From Candidatus Gastranaerophilales bacterium (GTDB lineage Bacteria; Cyanobacteriota; Vampirovibrionia; Gastranaerophilales; Gastranaerophilaceae): DNA of 64,000 nucleotides. The stretch is from contig CALVEV010000024.1 of assembly GCA_944326685.1 (NCBI GenBank), forward strand, positions 1-64,000. The letters run 5' to 3'. The position numbers were made by a program, and so were the translations under genes. The notes under the pieces were generated by a model, which was not told the DNA's origin, searched no databases, and was given only the letters and a program-made list of their open reading frames with translations. Of this stretch, positions 1 through 8,752 are shown in pieces; the first letter of the stretch is position 1; each line of letters starts with the position of its first letter.

Positions 1-140
1 TTAGACATATAAAGGACAGTAATCAGACATTTTGGACTTTTCTGAAACCCTAAAATTATTTAAAATTGTTTACCAACAGCGACTTTAAGACATGTTCCTC
101 TTTTCTGTACTGTCCTGTTTCTTTACATTAATTATTTGCG

Positions 141-254
141 GAACTGGACTTTACCAAAATAATCATTTTATCCGTACACTTCAAAATTGGTGCGTAATTC
201 AGCTATATTAAGAAAATCTCAATCTATCCGTACAGTCCGAAAAAAGTCCAGTTC
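141..254. repeat. 12-nt inverted repeat, arms 90 nt apart
   Basis: GAACTGGACTTT at 141-152 is the exact reverse complement of AAAGTCCAGTTC at 243-254. Two of the TATCCGTACA decamers lie between the arms. A small stem CCGAA/TTCGG (237-241 with 252-256) overlaps the right arm. It could be a protein-binding site or a structured RNA; nothing in the sequence decides between them. Confidence 0.5.
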
Positions 255-344
255 GGCAGTTTGATTTTTTTGGAATACTTAAAATTCCGACCTAAAAAAG
301 CCCACACAAAGCGGGCTGTCCAAAATAATCAAAGTATCCGTACA
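169..344 (+). repeat. Three direct copies of TATCCGTACA
   Basis: Exact decamers at 169-178, 225-234 and 335-344, spaced 56 and 110 nt apart, so the second interval is close to twice the first. Copies one and three share an extended upstream block (AAAATAATCA, then four variable bases, then the decamer). The unit contains CCGTAC, which stands out in A+T-rich surroundings. No identity is assigned. Confidence 0.6.
292..317 (-). terminator. Rho-independent terminator downstream of tRNA-Lys
   Basis: Read leftward, the stem AGCCC (317-313) pairs with GGGCT (303-299) around a 9-nt loop and is followed at once by a run of six T. This is a compact intrinsic terminator about 120 nt beyond the 3' end of the tRNA gene. 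Confidence 0.75.
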
Positions 345-436
345 AATCAAACCGGTCGTTAAATTACATTCAAAATAATATGTTTAATCCGAACAAATTG
401 GTTTGAATCCTTATTTCTTAATCTTTGCATGAAAAA

Positions 437-508
437 TAGGCCCGGTGGGATTCGAACCCACGACCAAAAGATTAAGAGTCTTCTGCGCTACCACTGCGCC
501 ACGAGCCT
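437..508 (-). tRNA. tRNA-Lys (anticodon CUU)
   Basis: The minus strand folds as a complete 72-nt tRNA cloverleaf. The 7-bp acceptor stem is AGGCTCG/CGGGCCT with one T-G pair. There is a D arm, a 5-bp anticodon stem GAAGA/TCTTT with loop CTCTTAA giving anticodon CTT (reads AAG, lysine), and a T arm GTGGG-TTCGAAT-CCCAC. The discriminator base is A. The 3' CCA is not encoded. A terminator follows at 292-317. Confidence 0.95.
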
Positions 509-581
509 ATATGGTAATAATACCAAATTTATTATTTATTATAAATGAATTATATGCCTAACTAATCAAAATATCAAGTTC

Positions 582-974
582 TTAATCTAACATATCTTTT
601 ATTCTTTGTTGAGCATCTCTGTTCATATCATAATTAGGAGTTGATTTTTTTATATAATCATAATGACGATAATACATTCCTATATCACCAGTATTAGTCA
701 ATATTAATGTACCATGTTCGGTATTACCAGGATAAGCGATATAACTTTTTGTTTTTTGCCCATTTTCTAATTTTACAGGTGTTGTTTTTTCAAAAGTCTG
801 ATTCAATAATTTATTTCTTAAAACAGCTCTATCTGGTGTTTTATTCATTACTTTTTTTGCTTTTTGGAATAATTCTTTTGTTTCTGGTGCCATTTTTTCT
901 GACACATATTCTAAATTTCCATGTTTGAAATTTCTAAAATTAATATTATTTTGTCTTTGTATCACTATATTCAT
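582..974 (-). CDS. Hypothetical protein, 130 aa
   Basis: I do not recognise a family. The product is a soluble, basic protein without signal peptide or membrane segment, rich in Asn, Lys and Thr. The N-terminal half looks helical (around residues 25-60, with KELFQKAKKVM). The middle holds a Gly/Thr-rich probable beta segment (HGTLILTNTGDIGMYYRHYDY). The start is supported by a strong ribosome-binding site GAGGAGAG about 6 nt before ATG. It is divergent from the thioesterase gene and shares a roughly 100-bp intergenic region with it. It lies just upstream of the tRNA-Lys in the same direction, but co-transcription is not shown. Confidence 0.7.
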   Translation of the reverse strand: MNIVIQRQNNINFRNFKHGNLEYVSEKMAPETKELFQKAKKVMNKTPDRAVLRNKLLNQTFEKTTPVKLENGQKTKSYIAYPGNTEHGTLILTNTGDIGMYYRHYDYIKKSTPNYDMNRDAQQRIKDMLD

Positions 975-1042
975 TTATCTCTCCTCAAGTATTTATTATT
1001 TTATTTCAAGCAAATTTGATAGGAAATAATATTTAACAAAAT

Positions 1043-1070
1043 TTTACAAGTTTTCATATAAGTGTATAAT
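1043..1070 (+). promoter_or_regulatory. Promoter of the thioesterase gene (predicted leaderless)
   Basis: -35 TTTACA (1043-1048), 16-bp spacer, perfect -10 TATAAT (1065-1070). The ATG at 1078 follows after only 7 nt, so transcription should start at or next to the start codon. No Shine-Dalgarno sequence is present. Confidence 0.7.
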
Positions 1071-1077
1071 TATTTAT

Positions 1078-1815
1078 ATGGAATTTATAAAAACAAGAAA
1101 AAAATATACTATTAATTATTATGAATTAAATACTAATTCACAATTAAAGGAATCAATGTTAATGTTGTTTCTACAAGATGCAGCAACTGTTAATGCAGAA
1201 GCTAATGGATTTGGTTATTCTTGGACAGAAGCAAATAATTTAGGCTGGTTTCTTTTAAAATATAGAATAGAGTTAAAAAAATACCCTAAAAACATTGATT
1301 ATATTGAAATTGAAACAGAATCAAGAGGTGCCTCTAAATTATTTGCTTATCGTGATTTTGTAATTTACAATCCTACAAATGAGATTATTGGAAGAGTTTC
1401 CAGTTGCTGGGCTTTAATTGATATGGAAACTAAATCTATGGTTTATCCAAATAAAATTAAAAATGATTTTCAAGTTTTTGAAAAAAAAGAAGATGATTTA
1501 AAATTTAACAAAATCATTACCACTTCAGAATTTAATTATCAAAAATCATATGAAGTTAGATATGATGATTTAGATGTTAATCACCACGCAAATAATTCTA
1601 ATTATATTGTTTGGGCTTTAGAAACGTTACCTTATGAATTTAGATTAAAACATTCAATCAAAAATGTAGATATTCTATTAAAGAAAGATATATCTTTAGG
1701 TGAAACTGTTTTAGCTAAAGCCAATTTGAATATATCTGATAACCAGTCTATACATGTATTAATAAATAAAATTTCTCAAGAGGATTTAGGGCTTATTTGT
1801 ATTGATTGGGATTAG
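1078..1815 (+). CDS. Acyl-ACP thioesterase
   Basis: Likely cytosolic hydrolase releasing free fatty acid from acyl-carrier protein. The 245 residues fit the double-hotdog acyl-ACP thioesterase family (FatA/FatB-like, PF01643). The first hotdog begins with helix residues around FLQDAATVNAEANGFG (31-46). The second carries the active-site signature DLDVNHHANNSNY at about 164-176, with D166, N168 and H170 in the D-x-N-x-H-x-N-N arrangement of the family. The segment around RGASKLFAYRDF (83-94) matches the conserved W/Y-R-F region. The mRNA is probably leaderless. It ends one base from the stop codon of the convergent small gene. Two acyl-adenylate ligases lie a few kb away and could reactivate its product; that link is inference. 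Confidence 0.9.
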   Translation: MEFIKTRKKYTINYYELNTNSQLKESMLMLFLQDAATVNAEANGFGYSWTEANNLGWFLLKYRIELKKYPKNIDYIEIETESRGASKLFAYRDFVIYNPTNEIIGRVSSCWALIDMETKSMVYPNKIKNDFQVFEKKEDDLKFNKIITTSEFNYQKSYEVRYDDLDVNHHANNSNYIVWALETLPYEFRLKHSIKNVDILLKKDISLGETVLAKANLNISDNQSIHVLINKISQEDLGLICIDWD

Positions 1816-1816
1816 T

Positions 1817-2104
1817 TTATTTCCTTTCTCCTGATGGGTCATTATAATTATATGGATCGTTAAAGTTTTTATTTACAGGTGGTGTAGTGTTTGGTGATAC
1901 TTGATTCATTTGAGTTGGTTGTTGCATTCGATTACCGCTTTGATTTGGATAGTTCAATCTGTATGGGCGTTCTAATGGACTATTGTCTATAAATCGATTA
2001 TTTGTATTGTTTTCTAGTGCATACGAACTGTAAGATTCAACATTTATAAGTGTAATAGCTAGTACTGATGTAATACATAACATATTAAGAATTAATTTAT
2101 TCAT
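1817..2104 (-). CDS. Small secreted Asn/Pro-rich protein, 95 aa
   Basis: The family is not recognised. The N terminus MNKLILNMLCITSVLAITL is a plausible signal peptide (Lys, then a hydrophobic core; cleavage probably near residue 25). The mature part of about 70 residues is low complexity, rich in Asn, Pro, Gln, Ser and Tyr, with no cysteine and no predicted domain, suggesting a flexible exported or surface protein. The start is set at ATG 2104 because GGAGGT lies 4 nt before it. An in-frame TTG four codons upstream overlaps that ribosome site and is rejected. It lies downstream of metW on the same strand, separated by a 68-nt gap containing a short hairpin (2115-2141). Confidence 0.65.
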   Translation of the reverse strand: MNKLILNMLCITSVLAITLINVESYSSYALENNTNNRFIDNSPLERPYRLNYPNQSGNRMQQPTQMNQVSPNTTPPVNKNFNDPYNYNDPSGERK

Positions 2105-2172
2105 ACTTACCTCCAATAACTTACTTTTATTTTAAGTTATTTAGAGCAAAATTAATTCCCTTTTAGGGTAAT

Positions 2173-2793
2173 TTATTTTGAAATTACAAATATTACTTCT
2201 TCAGTAAATAAATTATCAAATAATTTTTGTAAAATACTTTTTCTAACTTTAGCTTTTGTCATACATATTTTTTGTTCTATTTTGAAATCTTGAGATTTTG
2301 CAAAATCATAAAAATCATCAATAGTTAACAAATGAATATTAGGCGTATCATACCATTGAAAAGGTAGTATTCTAGATTTTGGCATTTTACCTTTAAACAT
2401 TAAATAAAATCTAACTTTCCAATATCCAAAATTAGGGAAACTTACAACAACTTTATTACCAACTCTCAACATTTCTTTGATCACAAAATCTGGTTTTTCT
2501 GTTGATTGTAAAGTTTGATTCAAAACAACATAATCATATGATTTATCAGGATACTCTTTCAAACCTTCATCAATATCACCTTGAATAACAGGTAAACCTT
2601 TTTCTAAACATTTAACAATATTATCTTGATTGATATCTATACCTCTTGCATTGATACCTTTATTTTTAAGCATTTTTAAAAGAGTCCCATCTCCACAACC
2701 TAAATCAAGAACTGATAAATTAGATTCTATCATATTTGTAATTATTGAATAATTAAGATGTAATCCTTTAGATTCTATGTAGTGTTTATTCAT
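2173..2793 (-). CDS. metW: MetW-like methyltransferase-fold protein
   Basis: 206-residue class I SAM-methyltransferase fold. Motif I is [12 protein letters not shown] (about 28-39), followed by the acidic end of beta-2 in ARGIDIN and an NQTLQS segment typical of MetW. MetW accompanies MetX in many bacteria and is needed for full homoserine acetyl/succinyltransferase activity; its own catalytic role is unclear. The ATG overlaps the end of metX by 8 nt, indicating translational coupling, with GAGGAAG just upstream as ribosome site. It is the third gene of metY-metX-metW. Confidence 0.9.
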   Translation of the reverse strand: MNKHYIESKGLHLNYSIITNMIESNLSVLDLGCGDGTLLKMLKNKGINARGIDINQDNIVKCLEKGLPVIQGDIDEGLKEYPDKSYDYVVLNQTLQSTEKPDFVIKEMLRVGNKVVVSFPNFGYWKVRFYLMFKGKMPKSRILPFQWYDTPNIHLLTIDDFYDFAKSQDFKIEQKICMTKAKVRKSILQKLFDNLFTEEVIFVISK

Positions 2794-3886
2794 TAACTTC
2801 CTCTTTTAGAAAACTTTTTATAATATTTGTCTGAGTTTCATATTCAAGCAAAAATGCATCATGCCCGCAAGGAGATTCTATTTCACAGAATGATACATCT
2901 TTTTTGTTTTTCATTAATGCGTTACATAATTCTTTTGATTGAGCAGTTGGAAATAACCAATCTGATGAAAAAGACATAATAAGATATTTGGCGTGTGTAT
3001 TTTTAAATGCCTCTTCTAATGAGCCATATTTTGCTTCTATATCAAAATAATCAACTGCTTTTGTTATATAAAGGTAACTATTTGCATCAAATCTATCTAC
3101 AAAAATCTTACCTTGATGTGCAAGATAACTTTCTACTTCAAAATCTATATCAAAACTAAAATCTGGACTATCTTTATCTTGAAATCTTCTTGCAAATTTA
3201 CTATGCATAGCTTCTTCACAAAGATAAGTAATATGTCCAACCATTCTTGCGATCGCTAAACCTTTATCAGGCTTTTCTCCGTGATAATAATTCCCATTAT
3301 TCCAGTTAGGATCTGAGAGGATAGCATTCCTTCCAACTGCATTAAATGCAATACTTTGAGCAGATAGTTTTGGAGTCGATGCAATAATAATTACATGGCT
3401 TACCATTTCATCGTATGATAAAGCCCATTCCATTGCTTGCATTCCGCCCATTGAGCCTCCTGCAACGCAAAGCCTTTTTACCCCAAGAAAATCTATCAGC
3501 TTTTTCTGAACTTTAACAACATCTTCAATAGTAATAACAGGAAAATCCAAGCCGTATTCTCTTCCTGTATCAGGATTTATTGATGAAGGCCCTGTTGTAC
3601 CTTTACATCCACCTAACATATTTGAACAAATTACAAAATATTTATCTGTATCAAAAGCTTTACCAGAGCCTACCATATCATCCCACCAGCCAGGTTTGCT
3701 ATCACCTTCGTGATAACCTGCTGCGTGAGCATCTCCTGTTAGTGCGTGTAAAAGTAATATTGCATTATCTTTTGCTTCGTTAAGTTGACCATATATTTCA
3801 TAAGCAACTTCAACCTCTTTAAGCTCTCGACCTGATTCTAATTTTATTGTTTCATTAATTTTAAAATATTTTGTTTCTACTATCAT
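2786..3886 (-). CDS. metX: Homoserine O-acetyltransferase
   Basis: Acylates L-homoserine, the committed step of methionine synthesis by direct sulfhydrylation. The 366 residues form the MetX alpha/beta-hydrolase. The nucleophile is S145 in the elbow [12 protein letters not shown], with probable acid D309 (SSDWLFP) and H342 (CGHD). The family segment [10 protein letters not shown] (45-54) forms the oxyanion region. Acetyl rather than succinyl specificity is assumed from the MetX family and the neighbouring MetY; sequence alone does not prove it. Only 2 nt separate it from metY upstream, and it overlaps metW. Confidence 0.93.
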   Translation of the reverse strand: MIVETKYFKINETIKLESGRELKEVEVAYEIYGQLNEAKDNAILLLHALTGDAHAAGYHEGDSKPGWWDDMVGSGKAFDTDKYFVICSNMLGGCKGTTGPSSINPDTGREYGLDFPVITIEDVVKVQKKLIDFLGVKRLCVAGGSMGGMQAMEWALSYDEMVSHVIIIASTPKLSAQSIAFNAVGRNAILSDPNWNNGNYYHGEKPDKGLAIARMVGHITYLCEEAMHSKFARRFQDKDSPDFSFDIDFEVESYLAHQGKIFVDRFDANSYLYITKAVDYFDIEAKYGSLEEAFKNTHAKYLIMSFSSDWLFPTAQSKELCNALMKNKKDVSFCEIESPCGHDAFLLEYETQTNIIKSFLKEEVNE

Positions 3887-3888
3887 TT

Positions 3889-5163
3889 TTATTCCTGAGA
3901 AAGTTTTATTGCATTTTCTATATCTTCAATTAGGTCATCAACGTCTTCAAGTCCAACAGATAATCTCATAAAGTCATCTCCAACACCACAAGCTTTTAGT
4001 TGTTCTTCTGATAATTGTCTATGAGTTGTTAAATAAGGATAAGTAATTATACTTCTGCTATCACCTATATTAGTTGTATGAATTGGTATAGTTAATGAAT
4101 TTATAAATTTTTCACCCGCTTTTGCTCCACCTTTTAAGCCAAAACCTATTATAGAAGAACAGCCTTTAGGTGTATATTTTTTTGCTAAATCATAATATTT
4201 ATTAGTTTTTAATCCAGGATAATTTACCCAATTAATACAAGGATGATTTTCTAAATATTCTGCGATTTTTAAAGCTGATTCACAGTGTCTTTGCATTCTT
4301 AAGCTTAATGTTTCTAGTCCAATTAATGTCATATAAGAATTAAATGGACTAGGGCAAGAACCATAATCTCTTAAAATTTGTGCTCTAGCTTTTACAATAT
4401 ATGCAGCTTTTCCAAATTGTTTTGTATACACAATTCCATGGTAAGACTCATCTGGTTCAGTTAATTCAGGAAACTTCCCTGATTTTTCCCAATCAAAATT
4501 CCCCGAATCAATAATTGCTCCACCCATTGCATTTCCGTGTCCTGATATGTATTTGGTTGTTGAATGGACAACAATATCAGCACCCCATTTGATTGGATTA
4601 CACAAGTATGGAGACGGAATTGTATTATCAACAATCAATGGAATATTATATTTATGAGCTAAATTTGCAACAGCTTCTATATCTATTACATTCAATGCCG
4701 GATTACTTAATAACTCAATAAAGATACAACGAGTTTTTTCTGTAATCTCTCGTTCAAAATCTTCGACTTTTTCTCCTTTTGCAAACTTAAAATTTATACC
4801 TAGTTTTTTTAAAGAAAAACTAAATAAATTACAAGTTCCACCATACAATGTTGGTGCTGCAACAACTTCATCTCCTGCTTGCGCAATATTTAAAATTGCA
4901 CATGTTGTAGCAGCCTGTCCAGAAGATAATGCTAAAGCTCCTACTCCACCTTCTAATTCTGCTAATCTAGTTTCTAAAATATTATTAGTAGGATTTGAAA
5001 GTCTTGTATAAATATCGCCTTCACATTTTAAGTCAAATAAATCAGCACCTCTTTGAACATCATCGAAATCAAATGCTGTTGTCGGATAAATAGGAACATT
5101 GATACACATATTATGCTCTTTAGGGTTATGTCCTGCATGCAATAACTTAGTATCAAATTTCAT
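3889..5163 (-). CDS. metY: O-acetylhomoserine sulfhydrylase
   Basis: PLP enzyme that converts O-acetylhomoserine and sulfide to homocysteine. The 424 residues belong to the Cys/Met-metabolism PLP family. The Schiff-base lysine is K204 in [11 protein letters not shown]. The phosphate-binding segment [12 protein letters not shown] (about 78-89) and YTRLSNPTN (52-60) are conserved. Length of about 425 favours MetY over the shorter cystathionine enzymes (about 380). It is first gene of the met operon. GGAGGA lies 6 nt before ATG, and the next gene upstream ends 15 nt away, so the operon may begin further upstream with the acyl ligases. Confidence 0.92.
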   Translation of the reverse strand: MKFDTKLLHAGHNPKEHNMCINVPIYPTTAFDFDDVQRGADLFDLKCEGDIYTRLSNPTNNILETRLAELEGGVGALALSSGQAATTCAILNIAQAGDEVVAAPTLYGGTCNLFSFSLKKLGINFKFAKGEKVEDFEREITEKTRCIFIELLSNPALNVIDIEAVANLAHKYNIPLIVDNTIPSPYLCNPIKWGADIVVHSTTKYISGHGNAMGGAIIDSGNFDWEKSGKFPELTEPDESYHGIVYTKQFGKAAYIVKARAQILRDYGSCPSPFNSYMTLIGLETLSLRMQRHCESALKIAEYLENHPCINWVNYPGLKTNKYYDLAKKYTPKGCSSIIGFGLKGGAKAGEKFINSLTIPIHTTNIGDSRSIITYPYLTTHRQLSEEQLKACGVGDDFMRLSVGLEDVDDLIEDIENAIKLSQE

Positions 5164-5178
5164 ATTTATCCTCCATTT

Positions 5179-6849
5179 TTATACTTGAACTAATTCTTTT
5201 ACTTCTCTTCTTTTTACTTTTCTTGTTGCTGTTCTAGGTAAAGGTTCTTTTGAGATAATTACCTGATTAGGTCTTTTATATGCCGCAACTCTTAATGAAA
5301 GCTTTTTAACTTCTCCTTTAATTATTGAGTTAAGAGTTTCTTCGTCATATTGTTCTACTAACTCATCTTTTGGAACAATCACAACAGCAACATCTTCTGT
5401 TCCATCTTTCGCACCAAATGTTCTTTCTAATCCTAGAACACAAACTTCTTTGAAGTATTCACTTTGTTCTAATACTGCTTCAACTTCTTCAGGGAATACC
5501 TTCTTACCACCAGATAAAACAATCAAGTTTTTAATTCTTCCAGTGATATAAACAAATCCTTTTTTGTTTATTTTAGCAATATCTCCAGTATGGAACCAAC
5601 CATCTTCATCAATAACTGATGCTGTTAACTCAGGTTGATTATGATATCCTTTCATAATTGCAGGACCTCTTAAAAGTAATTCGCCTGTTTCTTCATCAAC
5701 TTTTGCTTCGAAACTCTTCAGTGGACGACCTACTGATTCAGGATCTCTAAATCTTCCTGTATTTCCAGTAGCTACAGGGCTTGTTTCTGTTAACCCATAT
5801 AATTGATATGTATCTATACCTATTCTTCTAAAGAATTTTTCAGCCTCAATATCTAATGGTGCTCCACCTGAAATAAAACCTCTAAAATGACCTCCTGCGA
5901 ACTTATGAATATCTCTAAACATAAATCTTCTTACACTTCTAAATGGTATAAATTTAGCTATTTTAAGCTTTAATTTATACAAAAATTTAGTAATAGGAGA
6001 TGTATGACTTGCTTCATTTTCAATTGCAGTTTTTAGTAATTTGATAAACGCTGGAACTGCAACCATGTATTGAATTTTCTTTTCATACATCATTTTCATA
6101 ACATCTTTTGGTTTTAAACTTTGTGTATAATATACAGAAAATCCAAAGTTTAAGAATGTAGAAAAACCAACAGTCATTTCAAATAAATGGTTCATTGGTA
6201 AAATTGACAATAATCTTGCTTCTTTTGGAAATATTGGATTAAATGCAATTTTCAAATCATCAAGTTGAGATAAAATATTCCCAAATGTTGTTTCTACACC
6301 TTTTGGTTTTCCGGTTGTACCAGAAGTATAAATTATAAATAAAGTAGAATGTCTTGAACGATGAACCCATTTACAATCATAGTTCATTGGAATTGTATAA
6401 ATACTTGGTAAAGTTTCATTATATGAAGGTTCATCCATGATTATAATATGTTTTAATGAAGTAATTTCTTTTTGTAATTCAAGAGCAGTGTTAACATATT
6501 TTTTTGATACCAACATAACAGTTGGATTACAATCAGAAAGAATAGATTTAAGTTCATAAATAGTTAATTTTATATCTAGAGGAACAGTAATTAAACCTGC
6601 AATGATAGATGCAAAGACGCAAGTTCCATATTCAGGTTTTGATTCAGATAAAATAGCAAGTTTTTCTCCTTTTGGAATCTGTAAATCATTTTTTAAATGG
6701 GCAGCAATTCTTCTTGATAATAAGCCTAATCCATTATATGTAAACTCTTTCCAACCATAAGTTGATTTCATTCCTAATGCAATTTTATTAGCATAATCAT
6801 TGGTTCTATCTTCCAGTAACGATAATACGTTGCTAGTTCTATCTCTCAT
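5179..6849 (-). CDS. Long-chain acyl-CoA/acyl-ACP synthetase (AMP-forming), copy 1
   Basis: ANL-superfamily adenylating enzyme of 556 residues, activating a fatty acid to acyl-AMP and passing it to CoA or ACP. The ATP-binding P-loop motif is YTSGTTGKPKG (174-184). The A5 region reads YQLYGLTETSPV and the A7 aspartate lies in GWFHTGD. The C-terminal A10 lysine lies in PRTATRKVKR (about K544), with Arg where Gly is usual. It shares long near-identical blocks with the next gene (6965-8638), so the two arose by tandem duplication. Ribosome site GAGGAGG precedes ATG. Acceptor (CoA or ACP) cannot be read from sequence. Confidence 0.85.
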   Translation of the reverse strand: MRDRTSNVLSLLEDRTNDYANKIALGMKSTYGWKEFTYNGLGLLSRRIAAHLKNDLQIPKGEKLAILSESKPEYGTCVFASIIAGLITVPLDIKLTIYELKSILSDCNPTVMLVSKKYVNTALELQKEITSLKHIIIMDEPSYNETLPSIYTIPMNYDCKWVHRSRHSTLFIIYTSGTTGKPKGVETTFGNILSQLDDLKIAFNPIFPKEARLLSILPMNHLFEMTVGFSTFLNFGFSVYYTQSLKPKDVMKMMYEKKIQYMVAVPAFIKLLKTAIENEASHTSPITKFLYKLKLKIAKFIPFRSVRRFMFRDIHKFAGGHFRGFISGGAPLDIEAEKFFRRIGIDTYQLYGLTETSPVATGNTGRFRDPESVGRPLKSFEAKVDEETGELLLRGPAIMKGYHNQPELTASVIDEDGWFHTGDIAKINKKGFVYITGRIKNLIVLSGGKKVFPEEVEAVLEQSEYFKEVCVLGLERTFGAKDGTEDVAVVIVPKDELVEQYDEETLNSIIKGEVKKLSLRVAAYKRPNQVIISKEPLPRTATRKVKRREVKELVQV

Positions 6850-6926
6850 CTTACCTCCTCATATAATTCCAATTTTATTGTATATATTATATCAAACATA
6901 TTATTTTTTGAGAAAATATTTACATA

Positions 6927-6961
6927 AATTAAAGCATTTAGAAATTCTAAATGCTTTAATT
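6927..6961 (-). terminator. 16-bp perfect hairpin after acyl ligase copy 2
   Basis: AATTAAAGCATTTAGA (6927-6942) pairs with 6946-6961 around a 3-nt loop, ending 4 nt before the stop codon of the leftward gene at 6965. The T tract following on the minus strand is short and interrupted, so termination may be partial, separating the two paralogues. Confidence 0.6.
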
Positions 6962-6964
6962 ATA

Positions 6965-8638
6965 TTATGCTTTAATTAATTGTTTAATTTCATTACGTTT
7001 TAACTTTCTTGTTGATGTTTTAGGTAAAGCTTGCTTTGACACTACAATATTAATTGGTCTTTTATATGGAGTTAATTGAGTACAAAGTCTTTTAACCTCA
7101 TCTTTAATTAACTTATTTAGAGTTTCATCATCATACTTATTAATTAACTCTTCTTTTGGTACAATAACAGCCCCAATATCTTCTGTTCCATCCTTAGCAC
7201 CAAAACTTCGCGAAACCCCTATAATACATACTTCAGCAAAATAATCACTTTTTTCTAATACGGCTTCAACTTCTTCTGGAAATACTTTTTTACCACCAGA
7301 TAATACAATCATATTTTTTATTCTACCTGTAATATAAATATGACCATTTTTATGAATTTTAGCAATATCACCTGTATGTAACCATCCATCACTATCTATT
7401 ACTGATGCGGTTAATTCTGGTTGATTATGATATCCTTTCATAACAGCTGGACCTCTTAACTGTAATTCCCCTGTTTGTTTATCAATTCTTGCTTCAAAAC
7501 TTTTTAACGGAGCGCCAACTGATGCCATATCTCTAAATTTATTTGTATTTACAGATACCACAGGACTTGTTTCTGATAAACCATATCCTTGATATACCGA
7601 AATACCAATTCTATCAAAGAATTTACCTACCTCTACATCTAAAGGAGCTCCTCCTGATATACAACCAATGAAATTACCACCAAAATTTTGATGTATTGGC
7701 TTAAATAAAATTTTCTTTATTCGTTTAGAAGGAATAAATTTAGCAATATGATACATTGTACTAAAAATTGTTTGAGCCAATTTAGATTTATTTTTTATTT
7801 CTGCTTCTATTGCATTTTTTAATAATTTCAAAAATGCTGGTACAACAATCATAAACTCAATCTTTTTATCCCTCATTGTACTCAATATATCTTTTGGTTT
7901 AAGACTCTGCGTGTAATATACTGAAAATCCAAAATTCAAAAAAGTACAAAAACCAACAGTCATTTCAAATAAATGATTCATTGGCAAAATTGATAAAATT
8001 CTTACATCATCCAAAGGCAAAATTTTATCTAATGCGTATTTTAAATCTTTTAACTGTGATAACATATTACCAAAAGATATTTCTACCCCCTTTGGTGCTC
8101 CTGTAGTACCAGAAGTATAAATTATAAATAATGTAGATTTCTTTGAACGATGAACCCATTTTGAAGAATAATTATTAGGTATTGTATAAATACTTGGATA
8201 TTGTTGATTATATGAAGGTTCATCCATTATAATTATATGTTTTAATGTTGGTAAATCCTTTTTAAGATCTATAGCCATTTCTAAATAATGATGAGAAACC
8301 AAAATAACTGAAGGCTCACAATCAGATAAAATAGATAATAGCTCATACTTGGTTAACTTGATATCCAATGGAACTGTAACTAAACCTGCAATAATAGATG
8401 CAAAAACACAAGTTCCATACTCTGGCTTTGATTCTGATAATATAGCCAATCTTTCACCTTTTTTTATATCTAAATCATTCATTAAATATGATGCTAATTT
8501 ACGAGATGTCACCCCTAAACCTTGGTATGTAAACTCTTTCCAACCATAATAAGTTTTTATTCCTAATGCAATCTTATTTGCATAATCATTTGTCTTATCT
8601 TCTAGTAAGGATAATACATTACTTTTTCGATCTCTCAT
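6965..8638 (-). CDS. Long-chain acyl-CoA/acyl-ACP synthetase (AMP-forming), copy 2
   Basis: 557-residue paralogue of the adjacent ligase, beginning with almost the same sequence (MRDRKSNVLSLLEDKTNDYA). It keeps the adenylation motifs YTSGTTGAPKG (about 174-184), YQGYGLSETSPV, GWLHTGD and the C-terminal lysine region PKTSTRKLKR. The start at 8638 is chosen because GGAGGA sits 3 nt before this ATG and the reading frame then aligns exactly with copy 1; an upstream in-frame ATG at 8698 lacks a ribosome site. The middle region (about 255-320) differs most between copies, which could change chain-length preference; that is inference. Confidence 0.85.
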   Translation of the reverse strand: MRDRKSNVLSLLEDKTNDYANKIALGIKTYYGWKEFTYQGLGVTSRKLASYLMNDLDIKKGERLAILSESKPEYGTCVFASIIAGLVTVPLDIKLTKYELLSILSDCEPSVILVSHHYLEMAIDLKKDLPTLKHIIIMDEPSYNQQYPSIYTIPNNYSSKWVHRSKKSTLFIIYTSGTTGAPKGVEISFGNMLSQLKDLKYALDKILPLDDVRILSILPMNHLFEMTVGFCTFLNFGFSVYYTQSLKPKDILSTMRDKKIEFMIVVPAFLKLLKNAIEAEIKNKSKLAQTIFSTMYHIAKFIPSKRIKKILFKPIHQNFGGNFIGCISGGAPLDVEVGKFFDRIGISVYQGYGLSETSPVVSVNTNKFRDMASVGAPLKSFEARIDKQTGELQLRGPAVMKGYHNQPELTASVIDSDGWLHTGDIAKIHKNGHIYITGRIKNMIVLSGGKKVFPEEVEAVLEKSDYFAEVCIIGVSRSFGAKDGTEDIGAVIVPKEELINKYDDETLNKLIKDEVKRLCTQLTPYKRPINIVVSKQALPKTSTRKLKRNEIKQLIKA

Positions 8639-8685
8639 ACTTCCTCCAAACACCAATAAACTTATTATATCAAATTTTTTTAATA

Positions 8686-8714
8686 TTGCATATACCAATG
8701 AATATTTTTATAGT
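8686..8714 (+). promoter_or_regulatory. Predicted promoter of hom-thrC
   Basis: -35 TTGCAT (8686-8691), 17-bp spacer, -10 TATAGT (8709-8714). The predicted leader is about 30 nt and contains AGAGGA 7 nt before the hom ATG. A TATAAT on the other strand (8664-8669) may serve the divergent acyl ligase. Confidence 0.55.
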
Positions 8715-8752
8715 ATTATTTTATAAAAGAATAAACATTAGAGGATTTACAA

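Larger units (their letters stand above)
1..436. other. Gene-free region with short degenerate repeats
   Basis: No open reading frame of useful length and no RNA gene other than the flanking tRNA. The stretch holds three copies of the decamer TATCCGTACA (169-178, 225-234, 335-344), two of them inside a longer similar block starting CCAAAATAATCA (about 154-178 and 320-344). A fourth degraded copy may lie near 386-395. A 12-nt exact inverted repeat (141-152 against 243-254, GAACTGGACTTT) brackets the first two decamers. The leftward terminator at 292-317 lies within it. Function is unknown; it may be an eroded mobile or regulatory sequence beside a tRNA gene. Confidence 0.6.

Noticed and set aside
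2105..2116. TTG starts giving products beginning MEVSMNK or MEIAMKK (2116 and 28159)
   Set aside because: The TTG is part of the GGAG/GGAGGT ribosome site of the ATG four codons downstream.
2115..2141. Hairpin AATAACTTA...TAAGTTATT as metW terminator
   Set aside because: The stem is A+T-rich and the strand reading leftward runs straight into the GGAGGT of the next gene with no T tract. It may instead mask that ribosome site, but evidence is too thin.
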